Notes under the pieces: model-generated | What the model saw: the letters and a program-made list of their open reading frames with translations, nothing else | Databases searched by the model: none | What the model was told of the DNA's origin: nothing | Origin: Gordonia gummivorans | Lineage (GTDB): Bacteria; Actinomycetota; Actinomycetes; Mycobacteriales; Mycobacteriaceae | Reading direction: 5' to 3' | DNA: 64,000 nucleotides | Assembly: GCF_022513585.1 (NCBI RefSeq) | Contig: NZ_JAKWBF010000016.1 | Location: 48,176-112,175 of the forward strand | Part shown: piece by piece, positions 35,621 through 44,173 of the stretch | How the letters are laid out: every line of letters starts with the position of its first letter | Numbering within the stretch: position 1 is the first letter of the stretch | Position numbers and translations under genes: made by a program

Positions 35621-36421
35621 ATGGACGAACCGGTCACCCAGAATCTGCGCGACGCCATCGACGAATTGCGTCCGAGGATCGCCGACACGCGCTGGCAGCG
35701 CATCGAGGTGGTCGAGGCCACCGGGTCCACCAACGCGGACCTGATGGCTCGTGCTCACGAGCCGGAGATCGTCGGGACGGTCCGCATCACGACCGATCAG
35801 ACCGCCGGCCGCGGCCGCCACACGCGCGTGTGGGAGGCGCCTGCGGGAACCCAGGTCGCGATCTCGGCCGTGCTGCCTGCCGGGGACAAACCCGATCGTC
35901 TGGGGTGGTTGTCGTTGGCGACCGGTGTCGCGGCGGCGTCGGCGATCGAATCGGTGACGAGCCTGCGCCCGGTCCTCAAATGGCCCAACGACGTGCTGAT
36001 CGACGGCAACAAGGTCGCTGGCATTCTTGCCGAGGTCACCAGCGTCGGTGACCTCGGAATCGTGGTCGTGGGCATCGGCATCAACACCAACATGACCGCC
36101 GAGCAGTTGCCGGTGCCCACGGCGACGAGTCTGGCTATCGCCACCGGCCAACCGGTCGACGCGGCCGCGGTGGCCGTGGAGTATCTGCGCGCGCTGTCGG
36201 GGCAGGGGTGGCCGGAGGACATCGCAGCCGTCACCGAGAATTATCGCGGGCGGTGCGACACCCTGGGGCGTCGTGTGCAATTGGCCCTGCCCGGCGACGA
36301 GACGATTGTCGGCACCGCCGTGGACATCGACTCCGACGGCCGCATCGTGGTCGAGGACGCGGACGGTCGGCGGACCGTGGCCGCCGCCGGCGACGTCACG
36401 CATCTGCGCAGCGTCGACTGA
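35621..36421 (+). CDS. birA: Biotin-[acetyl-CoA-carboxylase] ligase (BirA)
   Basis: Attaches biotin to the carboxylase lysines. The 266-residue protein has the ligase core only, with no N-terminal DNA-binding domain (group I). Signatures are ATGSTNADLMARA, the biotinoyl-AMP loop GRGRHTRVWEAP and KWPNDVLIDGNKVAGIL with the catalytic lysine. The C-terminal SH3-like cap follows. ATG 35621 is used; ATG 35591 is an alternative. Its place beside accD5 is functionally apt, since its substrates include AccA3 and pyruvate carboxylase in this window. Confidence 0.95.
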   Translation: MDEPVTQNLRDAIDELRPRIADTRWQRIEVVEATGSTNADLMARAHEPEIVGTVRITTDQTAGRGRHTRVWEAPAGTQVAISAVLPAGDKPDRLGWLSLATGVAAASAIESVTSLRPVLKWPNDVLIDGNKVAGILAEVTSVGDLGIVVVGIGINTNMTAEQLPVPTATSLAIATGQPVDAAAVAVEYLRALSGQGWPEDIAAVTENYRGRCDTLGRRVQLALPGDETIVGTAVDIDSDGRIVVEDADGRRTVAAAGDVTHLRSVD

Positions 36422-36429
36422 GACCCGCC

Positions 36430-37020
36430 CTATCTCGGCTGGTTTGTGGTCTTGCGTCCCATCGCCGGTATCAACGTCAGCAGCGGCAGTCCGATGATCA
36501 GGTGCATCACCGCTGTGCCGATCTTCACCGAGACCTGGGCCGACAGCACCAGCGGGATGATGACCGCAGCGGCGACGAGCAATCCGACGATCCAGGTGTA
36601 GAACTGGTCCGGCGACGGTGTGCTGATCTGCAGCACGTACCAGAGCGCACCGGCGGCCAGGGCACACAGGAAGCCGACGACCGCGAACCAGTACTCGTCT
36701 CGGGCGACGGGATTCCAGATGCCGTACTTGCCGGATTCGTTCACCTGATCGACGATCGCGCGGATGATGAACGCGGCCAGCCAGGCCGCGAGTCCGGTCA
36801 CGACGCCGGACATCACGACGCCGCCGACGAACATCCCGACGTTCACATTCGGGCCGCGCTTGGGACGCGGCTGCGGCGGCGGATACCCGCCCTGTGCATA
36901 GTTGCCCTGGGCGTACTGCGCATTCGGATCGCTGCTGTATGCGCGCGATTCCGGACGGTAGTCGGGCTCGTAACGGGCGGTGCCCGGATCGCGGGGATCT
37001 CGCGGGTCGGAAAAGCTCAT
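36430..37020 (-). CDS. Four-helix membrane protein with Pro-rich cytosolic N-terminus
   Basis: A 196-residue protein. The first 60 residues are disordered (DPRDPRDPGTARYEP and PPPQPRPKRGP). Four hydrophobic segments follow: GMFVGGVVMSGVVTGLAAWL, WFAVVGFLCALAAGALWYVL, WIVGLLVAAAVIIPLVLSA and AVMHLIIGLPLLTLIPA. This layout matches small actinobacterial membrane proteins of unknown function. The start is ATG 37020, with GTGAGGAAC upstream. It is convergent with birA, 8 bp away, and divergent from the PH-domain gene. Confidence 0.75.
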   Translation of the reverse strand: MSFSDPRDPRDPGTARYEPDYRPESRAYSSDPNAQYAQGNYAQGGYPPPQPRPKRGPNVNVGMFVGGVVMSGVVTGLAAWLAAFIIRAIVDQVNESGKYGIWNPVARDEYWFAVVGFLCALAAGALWYVLQISTPSPDQFYTWIVGLLVAAAVIIPLVLSAQVSVKIGTAVMHLIIGLPLLTLIPAMGRKTTNQPR

Positions 37021-37132
37021 GTGTTCCTCACCGGGCACGATATGCCCTGTTCGGTGGCGGTCTCTGACGCATTGTACTCAGGGCGGCGATTGGTGGCCCC
37101 GGCCTGCGAATCCACCCACTAAGCTGATCGCC

Positions 37133-37678
37133 ATGGCCTATCCGCGGGAGAACCTGGCGCCCGGCGAGCGCATCGTCCTGCATCGTCACCCTCATTGGAA
37201 GTGCCTGCTGGGGCCCTTCCTGATCTTCATCCTGGTCACCGTCGTGGTCGGGGTACTTGCCGGCGTGGTGACCGGAAACGACCTGGGCTCGACACCCACC
37301 ATGGTGCTGTTGATCATCCTCGGCGTGCTGTGGCTGGCCGGCTTCGGCTGGTACTTCGTGCGTCCCCTGGTGTCGTGGAAGTCGACGCACTTCGTGCTCA
37401 CGGATCGTCGCGTCATCTTCCGTAACGGCATCATCACCCGCTCGGGAATCGACATCCCGATCCGGCGGATCAACACCGTGGAGTTCCGGCACGGCCTCAT
37501 CGACCGGATGCTGCGCACCGGCACGCTCGTCATCGAGTCGGCGTCCGACGACCCGCTGTCCTTCGACGACATCCCGCAGGTCGAGAAGGTCCACGCGCTG
37601 CTGTATCACGAGGTGCTGGACATGCAGGACGACGAAGACGGCGGCGCGCGGGCCGACACCGGGACAGTGGACCGGTGA
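37133..37678 (+). CDS. Membrane PH-domain protein (YdbS/bPH2-like)
   Basis: A 181-residue protein with two membrane helices (LLGPFLIFILVTVVVGVLA and VLLIILGVLWLAGFGWYFV), followed by a bacterial PH-like domain: THFVLTDRRVIFRNGIITRSG and IPIRRINTVEFRHGLIDRML. This is the positional counterpart of M. tuberculosis Rv3278c. Its function is unknown. The stop overlaps the response-regulator start (GTGA), so the membrane protein and the two-component system are coupled in translation, which suggests a shared signalling role. Confidence 0.85.
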   Translation: MAYPRENLAPGERIVLHRHPHWKCLLGPFLIFILVTVVVGVLAGVVTGNDLGSTPTMVLLIILGVLWLAGFGWYFVRPLVSWKSTHFVLTDRRVIFRNGIITRSGIDIPIRRINTVEFRHGLIDRMLRTGTLVIESASDDPLSFDDIPQVEKVHALLYHEVLDMQDDEDGGARADTGTVDR

Positions 37679-38349
37679 CCGACGTCCTGCTCGCCGAGGA
37701 CGACGCCGCGATCGCCGAACCGCTCGCGCGCGCTCTCGCACGCGAGGGTTACGGCTGCGAAGTGGTGACGACGGGTACCGCCGCCCTCGAGCAGGCCCTC
37801 GACAACCGGTTCGAGTTGCTTATCCTCGACCTCGGGCTGCCAGAGGTCGACGGCCTGGAGGTGTGTCGTCGTGTTCGCGCGCAACGGCCTGCGCTCGCGG
37901 TCATGATGCTGACCGCGCGGACCGACGAGGTCGATTTCGTGGTCGGACTCGATGCCGGCGCGGACGACTATGTCGGCAAACCGTTCCGCCTGGCCGAACT
38001 CCTGGCCCGGGTGCGCGCGCTGCTGCGCAGGCGCCCGGCGGGCGACGTGGTCCTGGAAGGCGGTGACATCCGTCTGGATGCCCGTGGCCGTCGGGTGTTG
38101 GTGGCCGGACGAGATCTCGTCCTGGCCAACCGCGAGTTCGACCTCCTCCGATTCCTCATGGAACGATCGGGCGAGGTCGTCAGCCGCGACGAGATTCTGA
38201 CCGAGGTGTGGGGGTCGGCGGATCTCCGTTCGTCGAAGACCCTGGACATGCACATCTCATGGCTGCGCCGAAAGATCGGCGACGACCGTCGTGAGGGTCC
38301 GCGTCACATCGTGACCGTGCGCGGCGTCGGCTTCCGCTTCGATCCCTGA
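37675..38349 (+). CDS. OmpR-family response regulator
   Basis: A 224-residue two-domain regulator. In the receiver domain the acidic pocket is DD at 9-10, the phosphorylated aspartate is Asp52 (LLILDLGLPEVDG), and Lys102 lies in DDYVGKPF. The C-terminal winged helix has LANREFDLLRFLMERSGEVVSR and DMHISWLRRKIG. The start is GTG 37675, overlapping the PH gene stop. The sensor kinase gene follows 21 bp downstream. The signal and targets are not evident from sequence. Confidence 0.93.
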   Translation: MTDVLLAEDDAAIAEPLARALAREGYGCEVVTTGTAALEQALDNRFELLILDLGLPEVDGLEVCRRVRAQRPALAVMMLTARTDEVDFVVGLDAGADDYVGKPFRLAELLARVRALLRRRPAGDVVLEGGDIRLDARGRRVLVAGRDLVLANREFDLLRFLMERSGEVVSRDEILTEVWGSADLRSSKTLDMHISWLRRKIGDDRREGPRHIVTVRGVGFRFDP

Positions 38350-38370
38350 TCCGCCGTCGAGAAACTCCTC

Positions 38371-39717
38371 ATGCGCCGCCGAATACTCAACACGATGCTC
38401 GCCATGCTGCTGGCGGTCGGTGCGCTGCTCGGGATTCCGCTGAGCGTCGTCGCGTGGTGGTGGGTCGCCGACAACGCCCATCAAAGCCTCGACGCCCGAC
38501 TCAAGGTGATCTCCGATCAGCTCATCCGGGCGGAGGGGCCCGACGGTCGGGTCCCGCCGGATGTCCTGACCGGCGAAGACGTCGCGGTGCTGCTGCCGCC
38601 GGACGGACGGCTCACACTGCGCTATCCCGACGCCACCGGGATCGAACGCACGACCACGACCGGCAGTCAGATCGACGGCAAGACCATGGCGGATTCGATC
38701 GGGCTGGGTGATGCCGGAACACTCGCCCTGGAGATCCCCCTCGATCAGGTCCGCGACGACCAGCTCGCGGCGGTGGGGATCGTGGCGATCGTGGTGGCCG
38801 GTTCGATCGTGGCGGGCACCGTGGTCGCGGCAGTGACGGCCGGTCGGATCGCCGACCCGCTGACCGACCTGGCCGCACGCGCCGGCGCCATGGCCCGTGG
38901 TGACTTCCGCAGCGACTGGAAGATGTACGGCATCGCGGAACTGGATCGGGTCTCGCGCGCACTCGGCGACGCGAACGCGGAGATCGCCCTGCGGCTCGAA
39001 CGCGAAGGCGAGATCGTCGGCGACGTCTCGCATCAGCTGCGCAGCCGCCTGACCGCCATCCAGCTGCGCCTCGACGAACTGTCGATGCACTCCGACCCTG
39101 CCGTGGTGAACGAGGCAGAGGCGGCCTTGTCGCAGGTCGAGCGTCTGTCTTCCGAACTCGACGAGATGGTCGCGGCGGCCCGCGACGACCGTGGCGCGCC
39201 GCATGTCACCGACGTCCGTGACATGCTCACCACCCTCGTCGGCGATTTCCGCAGCGCGTTCGACGCAGCGCACCGCGAACTGTCGGTGACCTTCCACGGC
39301 ACGGCGCAGGCGTTGAGCGCCCGCCCTGGACGGCTGCGCGAAGCGGTCAGTGTCCTGGTCGACAACTCGCTACAGCACGGCCGGGGTGAGTGTCGAATCA
39401 CCGTCGGTGAACTGCCGAGGGCGAACATGCTCAGGATCACCGTCGCCGACGACGGTGAGGGGGTGCCCGACTCGGCCGCCGAGCACATCTTCCGGCGGGG
39501 TTACTCCGCCGGGCGCGCCGACGGGGTCGGCGGCAACGGCGTCGGCCTGTCGCTGGCCCGGGCGCTGGTCGAGGCCGACGGTGGTCGACTGGAACTGACG
39601 GTGCGTCGACCGCCGGAATTCGCGATTGTCGTCCCGTCGGGCACCGATGGTGACGACCCGCCGGGTCCGACCCCGCCGCTGACCGGCATCAGGCGTGACC
39701 GAGTTCCTCATCGTTGA
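38371..39717 (+). CDS. Sensor histidine kinase
   Basis: A 448-residue membrane kinase. Helix 1 is at about 9-29 and helix 2 at about 133-156, enclosing an extracytoplasmic domain of about 100 residues. HAMP follows. The phospho-acceptor is His221 in GDVSHQLRSRLTAI. The ATPase has an N box (LVDNSLQHG), DDGEGVPD as G1 and GGNGVGLSLARALVEADGG as G2. It pairs with the regulator just upstream. The last 29 bp overlap the convergent GtrA gene end. Confidence 0.93.
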   Translation: MRRRILNTMLAMLLAVGALLGIPLSVVAWWWVADNAHQSLDARLKVISDQLIRAEGPDGRVPPDVLTGEDVAVLLPPDGRLTLRYPDATGIERTTTTGSQIDGKTMADSIGLGDAGTLALEIPLDQVRDDQLAAVGIVAIVVAGSIVAGTVVAAVTAGRIADPLTDLAARAGAMARGDFRSDWKMYGIAELDRVSRALGDANAEIALRLEREGEIVGDVSHQLRSRLTAIQLRLDELSMHSDPAVVNEAEAALSQVERLSSELDEMVAAARDDRGAPHVTDVRDMLTTLVGDFRSAFDAAHRELSVTFHGTAQALSARPGRLREAVSVLVDNSLQHGRGECRITVGELPRANMLRITVADDGEGVPDSAAEHIFRRGYSAGRADGVGGNGVGLSLARALVEADGGRLELTVRRPPEFAIVVPSGTDGDDPPGPTPPLTGIRRDRVPHR

Positions 39718-40249
39718 GTTCGGCGAGACTGGCGTGCAGGTCGGTGGACCCGGCGTCACCGCCGCGCAGCTTCTCCTCGGGGAAGGCGAACTTGCGCAGC
39801 GCCCAGAACCGGAACGCCATCTGCAGGATGTTGCCGATGATGAAGCCGAGGATGAAGTCGACGACCGCCAACTCGATGGCGCTCAGGTTGTCCCGGACGT
39901 CGAAGACGTTGTTGGCCAAGAACAGCGGTGCCGCGGCCAAGATCACACCGATACCGCTGATCGCGAAGAACAGCAGCGCCTCGTGGTGGCGTTCCCGTCC
40001 ACCGCGGTTCTTGAAGGCCCACTCGCGATTGAGGATGTAGCTCAGGATGGTTGCCAGGGTGCCGGAGATGACACGGGCGATCACCGGTTTCGTCTCGAGC
40101 ACCGTGAAGGTCAGCAGATAGAAGATCGCCAGGTCGAAGACGAACGTCGTGCCACCGACGAGGGCGAACTTGATGAGCTCGTGGTGGCGCATCGCGAGGC
40201 GACGAACCGGCCCGGGGAGTCGAGCGACGAGCTCGTCGATGAATGGCAC
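39689..40249 (-). CDS. GtrA-family membrane protein
   Basis: A 186-residue protein with four hydrophobic helices of the GtrA type: LIKFALVGGTTFVFDLAIFYLL at the start (shown as LIKFALVGGTTF and VFDLAIFYLL), NREWAFKNR between helices 2 and 3, and FALWALRKFAF-like FRFWALRKFAFPEEK at the end. GtrA proteins are thought to move polyprenol-linked sugars across the membrane, which fits arabinogalactan or related glycan assembly. The start is GTG 40249. It corresponds to Rv3277 by position and lies next to purK. Confidence 0.9.
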   Translation of the reverse strand: MPFIDELVARLPGPVRRLAMRHHELIKFALVGGTTFVFDLAIFYLLTFTVLETKPVIARVISGTLATILSYILNREWAFKNRGGRERHHEALLFFAISGIGVILAAAPLFLANNVFDVRDNLSAIELAVVDFILGFIIGNILQMAFRFWALRKFAFPEEKLRGGDAGSTDLHASLAELNDEELGHA

Positions 40250-40327
40250 AAGATCCGAGTGTACGAAACAAAAGCGTCGGCGATCTCGACCGGTCGGTCA
40301 TGCGCCGGACATGTCCGGCATGCCACG

Positions 40328-41617
40328 ATGGGTCGCGTGAACCCAAGCGAGCAGGTGCCACGGCCCCAACCGGCCGACCGCACCCAGGCGAGGACGGGCG
40401 GAACCGACAGCGTGGGACTACCGACCGTGACGATGATCGGCGGCGGTCAGCTCGCCCGGATGACCCATCAGGCCGCGATAGCCCTCGGCCAATGCTTGCG
40501 GGTGCTGGCCACCACGTCGTCGGATCCGGCCGCGCAGGTCAGCGCAAACGTGGTCCTCGGCTCGCATGACGACCTCGACGACCTGCGCCGGGCCGCCGAC
40601 GGGGCGGTGGCACTCACCTTCGACCACGAAGGTGTACCGCTGGCACACCTGCAGCACCTCGAAGCGGAAGGTGTGGCAGTGCGTCCGCCGTCGAAGGCGC
40701 TGCACTTCGCGCAGGACAAACTGGCCATGCGTGAGCGGTTGTCGGAATTGGGGTTGCCGGTCCCGGACTACGCCGACCTCGCCGGTGACCGTGACGGAGC
40801 CCGCACCCGGCTGGTCGAGTTCGGTGACGCACACGGATGGCAGGTGGTCATCAAGACGGTGCGCGGTGGCTACGACGGACGAGGGGTATGGCTCGTTGAC
40901 AACCGCGACGCCGCGCTCGAGGTCTTCGACACCCGTCCGACCGATCTACCGGCGCTCATGGTGGAGAGCAAGGTCGACATGCGGCGGGAGTTGTCGGCGA
41001 TGATCGCGCGTTCGCCGTTCGGCCAGGGTGGTGCTTGGCCGGTGGTCGAGACCGTGCAGCGCCACGGGCAGTGCGCCGTTGTGCTGGCACCCGCCCCGGG
41101 CCTCGACGCCGACGTCGCAGCCCAGGCCCAGCAGATGGCACTGCGGCTTGCCGCGGAACTCGGTGTGGTCGGTGTGATGGCGATGGAGCTCTTCGAGACG
41201 ACCGACGGTGAGCTGGTGGTCAACGAGTTGGCCATGCGCCCGCACAACAGTGGGCACTGGACGATGGACGGCGCCATCACGTCGCAGTTCGAACAGCATT
41301 TGCGCGCCGTTCTCGACTATCCGCTGGGTGACACCTCGCCCCGCGCGCCGATCACGGTGATGGCCAACGTGCTGGGTGCGCCCGATGCGCCGGATATGTC
41401 GATGGACGAGCGGCTGCATCACCTGATGGCACGGATGCCCGACGCGAAGGTCCACCTGTACGGTAAGGGCGAACGACCGGATCGTAAGATCGGACATGTC
41501 AATATCGTTGGCCGGGTGGATGATTCACTCGCCGATGTACGTGAACGTGCCGAACGTGCGGCGCATTGGATGTCGCACGGCCAGTGGACCGACGGATGGG
41601 ATGTGCACGGTGAGTGA
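40328..41617 (+). CDS. purK: N5-carboxyaminoimidazole ribonucleotide synthase (PurK)
   Basis: ATP-dependent carboxylation of AIR in purine synthesis. The protein is about 429 residues with an ATP-grasp fold. [13 protein letters not shown] opens the first domain, [13 protein letters not shown] is the nucleotide loop, and [18 protein letters not shown] is the catalytic C-terminal signature. The start is ATG 40328, with GTG 40337 nearly as likely. The first 30 residues are a Pro/Arg-rich extension before the fold. Its stop lies inside the purE start overlap, so the pair is coupled. Confidence 0.96.
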   Translation: MGRVNPSEQVPRPQPADRTQARTGGTDSVGLPTVTMIGGGQLARMTHQAAIALGQCLRVLATTSSDPAAQVSANVVLGSHDDLDDLRRAADGAVALTFDHEGVPLAHLQHLEAEGVAVRPPSKALHFAQDKLAMRERLSELGLPVPDYADLAGDRDGARTRLVEFGDAHGWQVVIKTVRGGYDGRGVWLVDNRDAALEVFDTRPTDLPALMVESKVDMRRELSAMIARSPFGQGGAWPVVETVQRHGQCAVVLAPAPGLDADVAAQAQQMALRLAAELGVVGVMAMELFETTDGELVVNELAMRPHNSGHWTMDGAITSQFEQHLRAVLDYPLGDTSPRAPITVMANVLGAPDAPDMSMDERLHHLMARMPDAKVHLYGKGERPDRKIGHVNIVGRVDDSLADVRERAERAAHWMSHGQWTDGWDVHGE

Positions 41618-42122
41618 GGGTTTGGCGCCACGCGTTGGCTTGATCATGGGCAGCGACTCGGATTGGCCGACGATGAAGGCCGCCGCGGAGGCGCTCGCCG
41701 AGTTCGACGTGCCGTTCCAGGTGGGCGTGGTGTCGGCGCACCGCACCCCGCAGCGCATGCTCGACTACGCGGCCGGCGCCGCCGAGAACGGCATCGAGGT
41801 CATCATCGCCGGTGCCGGTGGCGCAGCGCATCTTCCGGGCATGGTGGCCTCGGCGACACCGCTGCCGGTCATCGGTGTCCCGGTTCCGCTGCGCTACCTC
41901 GACGGGATGGACTCGCTGCTGTCGATCGTGCAGATGCCGGCCGGGGTGCCGGTGGCGACCGTGTCGATCGGCGGCGCGCGCAACGCCGGACTGCTGGCGG
42001 TGCGCATCCTGGCGTCGGGCGACGCGGAACTGCGCGGACGCATGGTTGCCTTCCAGCAGGGCCTCGAACGGATGGTGCTCGACAAGGACTCCGCGCTTCA
42101 GCAGGAGTTGTTGGGGGAGTAG
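41610..42122 (+). CDS. purE: N5-carboxyaminoimidazole ribonucleotide mutase (PurE)
   Basis: Converts N5-CAIR to CAIR, the step after PurK. The protein is 170 residues, normal for class I Pur[15 protein letters not shown] carries the phosphate-binding GSxSD motif, followed by [11 protein letters not shown] with the catalytic histidine, then [11 protein letters not shown]. The start used is GTG 41610, overlapping the purK stop by eight bases (GTGAGTGA). ATG 41601 is a possible alternative. In M. tuberculosis fadE25 follows here; in this window a dienelactone hydrolase gene faces it instead. Confidence 0.96.
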   Translation: MSEGLAPRVGLIMGSDSDWPTMKAAAEALAEFDVPFQVGVVSAHRTPQRMLDYAAGAAENGIEVIIAGAGGAAHLPGMVASATPLPVIGVPVPLRYLDGMDSLLSIVQMPAGVPVATVSIGGARNAGLLAVRILASGDAELRGRMVAFQQGLERMVLDKDSALQQELLGE

Positions 42123-42131
42123 GTTGCGTGG

Positions 42132-42962
42132 CTACAGTTCGAGCTTGCTGTGGAAGAACTCCAGAACCTGTTGGAGCGCTTCGTAAGTCGGCTCACCTGG
42201 TGCGTCGATCAGATCCTCTGTGAGAACCGAGTGCGGCTTCGGGAACTCCGAATCGGGGTTCGCGGTGGAGTCCGGCAGTTCGATCCCGATGAAGGCGTCG
42301 CCGAGCTTCTCCTCCAAGAACCGGAAGCGTGAGCCGGGTGCCAGGACGTCACCTTCGAATCGGAGTCCCATCACCTGAAGCCCCTTGGCGCATCGCACCT
42401 GCACTTTCTCCAGGTCGGCGTCGCTGATGTCGATCGTGGACCTGCGGCCGGGAAGCGCGGCGAAGGGCAATGACGGCTGTGACAGGACGGGTGCCAGCAT
42501 GCGCTCGTCGGTCGCCATCGCGAGGGCGAATCCACCGGTGAAGCACATGCCGACCGCCCCGACGCCGGGTCCGCCGCAGCGTGCGTGTTCCTCGGCGGCC
42601 AGCGCGCGCAGCCAGGACGCCACCGGCGACGTCTTGCCGGTCGCGAGGACGGTGAACTCGCGTGAGATGCAGGCGCGCCCAATGGTGCCCAGCATGTTGG
42701 TGACGGCGCCGACCCGGCCGAGACTCGACGGTCGGGGATCGCGTCCGTCGACCCCGAACAGCGACGGCATCACGGCGGTCGCACCGAGATCGGCAACCCG
42801 CCGCGCGAAATCGGCCACCTTGGGACTGATCCCGGGCATCTCCGCGATGACGATCACCGCAGGCCCGGTGCCCTTGCGGTAGACACGGCGAGTTGCGCCG
42901 TCGTAGGTGACGTCCTCGGAGGTGAAATCGTCGAGCGGATCGTCGGTGTGTGTCCGGCTCAT
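42132..42962 (-). CDS. Dienelactone hydrolase family protein
   Basis: A 276-residue alpha/beta hydrolase of the dienelactone hydrolase family. The nucleophile elbow has cysteine (GMCFTGGFALAMA), as in true dienelactone hydrolases. The entry loop VIVIAEMPGISPKVADFARRV is also typical. The start is ATG 42962 (MSRTHTDDPLD). The stop of the nitroreductase-like gene is 5 bp upstream, so the two probably form an operon. The substrate is unknown, and no other ring-cleavage gene lies nearby. Confidence 0.88.
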   Translation of the reverse strand: MSRTHTDDPLDDFTSEDVTYDGATRRVYRKGTGPAVIVIAEMPGISPKVADFARRVADLGATAVMPSLFGVDGRDPRPSSLGRVGAVTNMLGTIGRACISREFTVLATGKTSPVASWLRALAAEEHARCGGPGVGAVGMCFTGGFALAMATDERMLAPVLSQPSLPFAALPGRRSTIDISDADLEKVQVRCAKGLQVMGLRFEGDVLAPGSRFRFLEEKLGDAFIGIELPDSTANPDSEFPKPHSVLTEDLIDAPGEPTYEALQQVLEFFHSKLEL

Positions 42963-42967
42963 CGGCG

Positions 42968-43342
42968 TCACGCGCCGTGCAGGGTGCCGATGAGCACCGA
43001 ATCGAACAGTCGGCCCGGAATTTTGGCGCCTTTGACGATGTCGGGGGAGTCGGACGGGACAACTCGCGGACCGGTCACGGTGTAATGCCGGGATTTGCGG
43101 ATCAGGCCGAACGAGCCGGCAGCTTGCACATTGCGCACCCAGTCGGTGTGGCGTCCGTAGGTGAGGACGATGGACAGTCGGTCGCCGTCGACCCACGCCA
43201 GAACCGGTATGGAGTACTTCTTGCCCGACTTGCGGCCGACATGTTCGACCATCGCGTACGGGGCGAGCTTTGGCGCCCATTGGCGCTGAATGGGATTGGT
43301 GATCTTCTTGTTGATCCGGCCCACGACCGCAGGAATCTGCAT
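42968..43342 (-). CDS. Deazaflavin (F420)-dependent nitroreductase-family protein
   Basis: A 124-residue protein of the Ddn/DUF385 split beta-barrel family, which uses F420H2. It shows VEHVGRKSGKKYSIPVLAW, YGRHTDWVRNVQAAG and KSRHYTVTGPRVV, the typical RKSGxxR-like and DWVRNV motifs. The start chosen is ATG 43342 (MQIPAVVGRIN), as the upstream extension lacks family similarity. It is paired with the dienelactone hydrolase gene. A redox role is inferred from family; the substrate is unknown. Confidence 0.85.
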   Translation of the reverse strand: MQIPAVVGRINKKITNPIQRQWAPKLAPYAMVEHVGRKSGKKYSIPVLAWVDGDRLSIVLTYGRHTDWVRNVQAAGSFGLIRKSRHYTVTGPRVVPSDSPDIVKGAKIPGRLFDSVLIGTLHGA

Positions 43343-43407
43343 GGCCTCCACTCTGCCCGAAGGGATCGGATCGCGGTAGGTCTTCGACCTCAGGAGTGTG
43401 GGAAGGG

Positions 43408-43433
43408 CTCGCTCCTCGCTACTCAACCAGCAG
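43408..43433. repeat. Family B repeat fragment
   Basis: A 26-base stretch ending GCTACTCAACCAGCAG matches 25366-25391 with one difference. It lies in the gap between the nitroreductase-like gene and the TIGR03089-like gene. Confidence 0.85.
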
Positions 43434-43450
43434 GGGTGCGGCGTCGTAAG

Positions 43451-44173
43451 TCAGGTCAGGATGAGGTCTGCCTTCTCGGTCGCGGCTCGTGCGTCGAGTG
43501 CGTCGGGCCTGGCGCCGGAGACGTGCACGAGCGACGCGCCGACCACCAACGGGCCGAGGAGATGGGCGAGCACGCCGTCGGGCGTGTGCCACTCCCGAGT
43601 CGAGAGGACACGGGTGTTGGGACCTATGCCCTCGTGTTCGGCAGCCGAAAACGCTTGGGCGACAACGTCTGCGACAGTTGCCGTCTCGAGTGCCGGACCG
43701 GCCTGCGACGACGACGCGAACTGATCGCCGTGCACGCGGACCACCGAGCCGTAGTCGGCGACTCCGGGCGGCAAATTGCGAAGGGGCAGCGCGAAGGCGT
43801 CGAGCGAGGCGATCACGAGTTCGTCGGCGTCGGGATGGTCGTCGATACCGTCGATGCCGGTGAACGTGACCACCTCATCGGCCGCGTCGTCGTGCCCGAG
43901 TCGGATGTCGGCGCCCGCCCACCAGGCACCGAGCAAGATGCCGGCCGTCTGCCAGTGCTCTGGCAAGTCCACGCGGACGACGTCACCGGAGACCACCCCG
44001 ATCTCGTCGATGAGGTAATTGGCGGTCTTCGCGGCCCAGTTGCCCAGCGTTGCGCCGGACAGTTCGGTGCGCTCACCCGTCCGATCGTCGTAATAGGTCA
44101 ACAGAGGTCGCGACCAGTCGGTGATGACGCCGAAGACGGCGTCGGTGACGGTGCGCGCGGTCATGGCTGCCAT
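43451..44173 (-). CDS. TIGR03089-type protein (AMP-binding-enzyme-like N-terminal fragment family)
   Basis: A 240-residue protein matching the actinobacterial TIGR03089 family, which resembles the N-terminal part of acyl-CoA synthetases without the catalytic end. Visible segments are LLTYYDDRTGERTELSGATLGNW, split here as LLTYYDDRTGER and TELSGATLGNWAAKTANYL, then LGAWWAGADIRLG and STREWHTPDGVLAHLLGPL. No ATP-binding TSG-type P-loop of the full enzymes is present. ATG 44173 overlaps the LCP gene stop by one base, so it is coupled to cell-wall ligase synthesis. Function is unknown. Confidence 0.82.
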   Translation of the reverse strand: MAAMTARTVTDAVFGVITDWSRPLLTYYDDRTGERTELSGATLGNWAAKTANYLIDEIGVVSGDVVRVDLPEHWQTAGILLGAWWAGADIRLGHDDAADEVVTFTGIDGIDDHPDADELVIASLDAFALPLRNLPPGVADYGSVVRVHGDQFASSSQAGPALETATVADVVAQAFSAAEHEGIGPNTRVLSTREWHTPDGVLAHLLGPLVVGASLVHVSGARPDALDARAATEKADLILT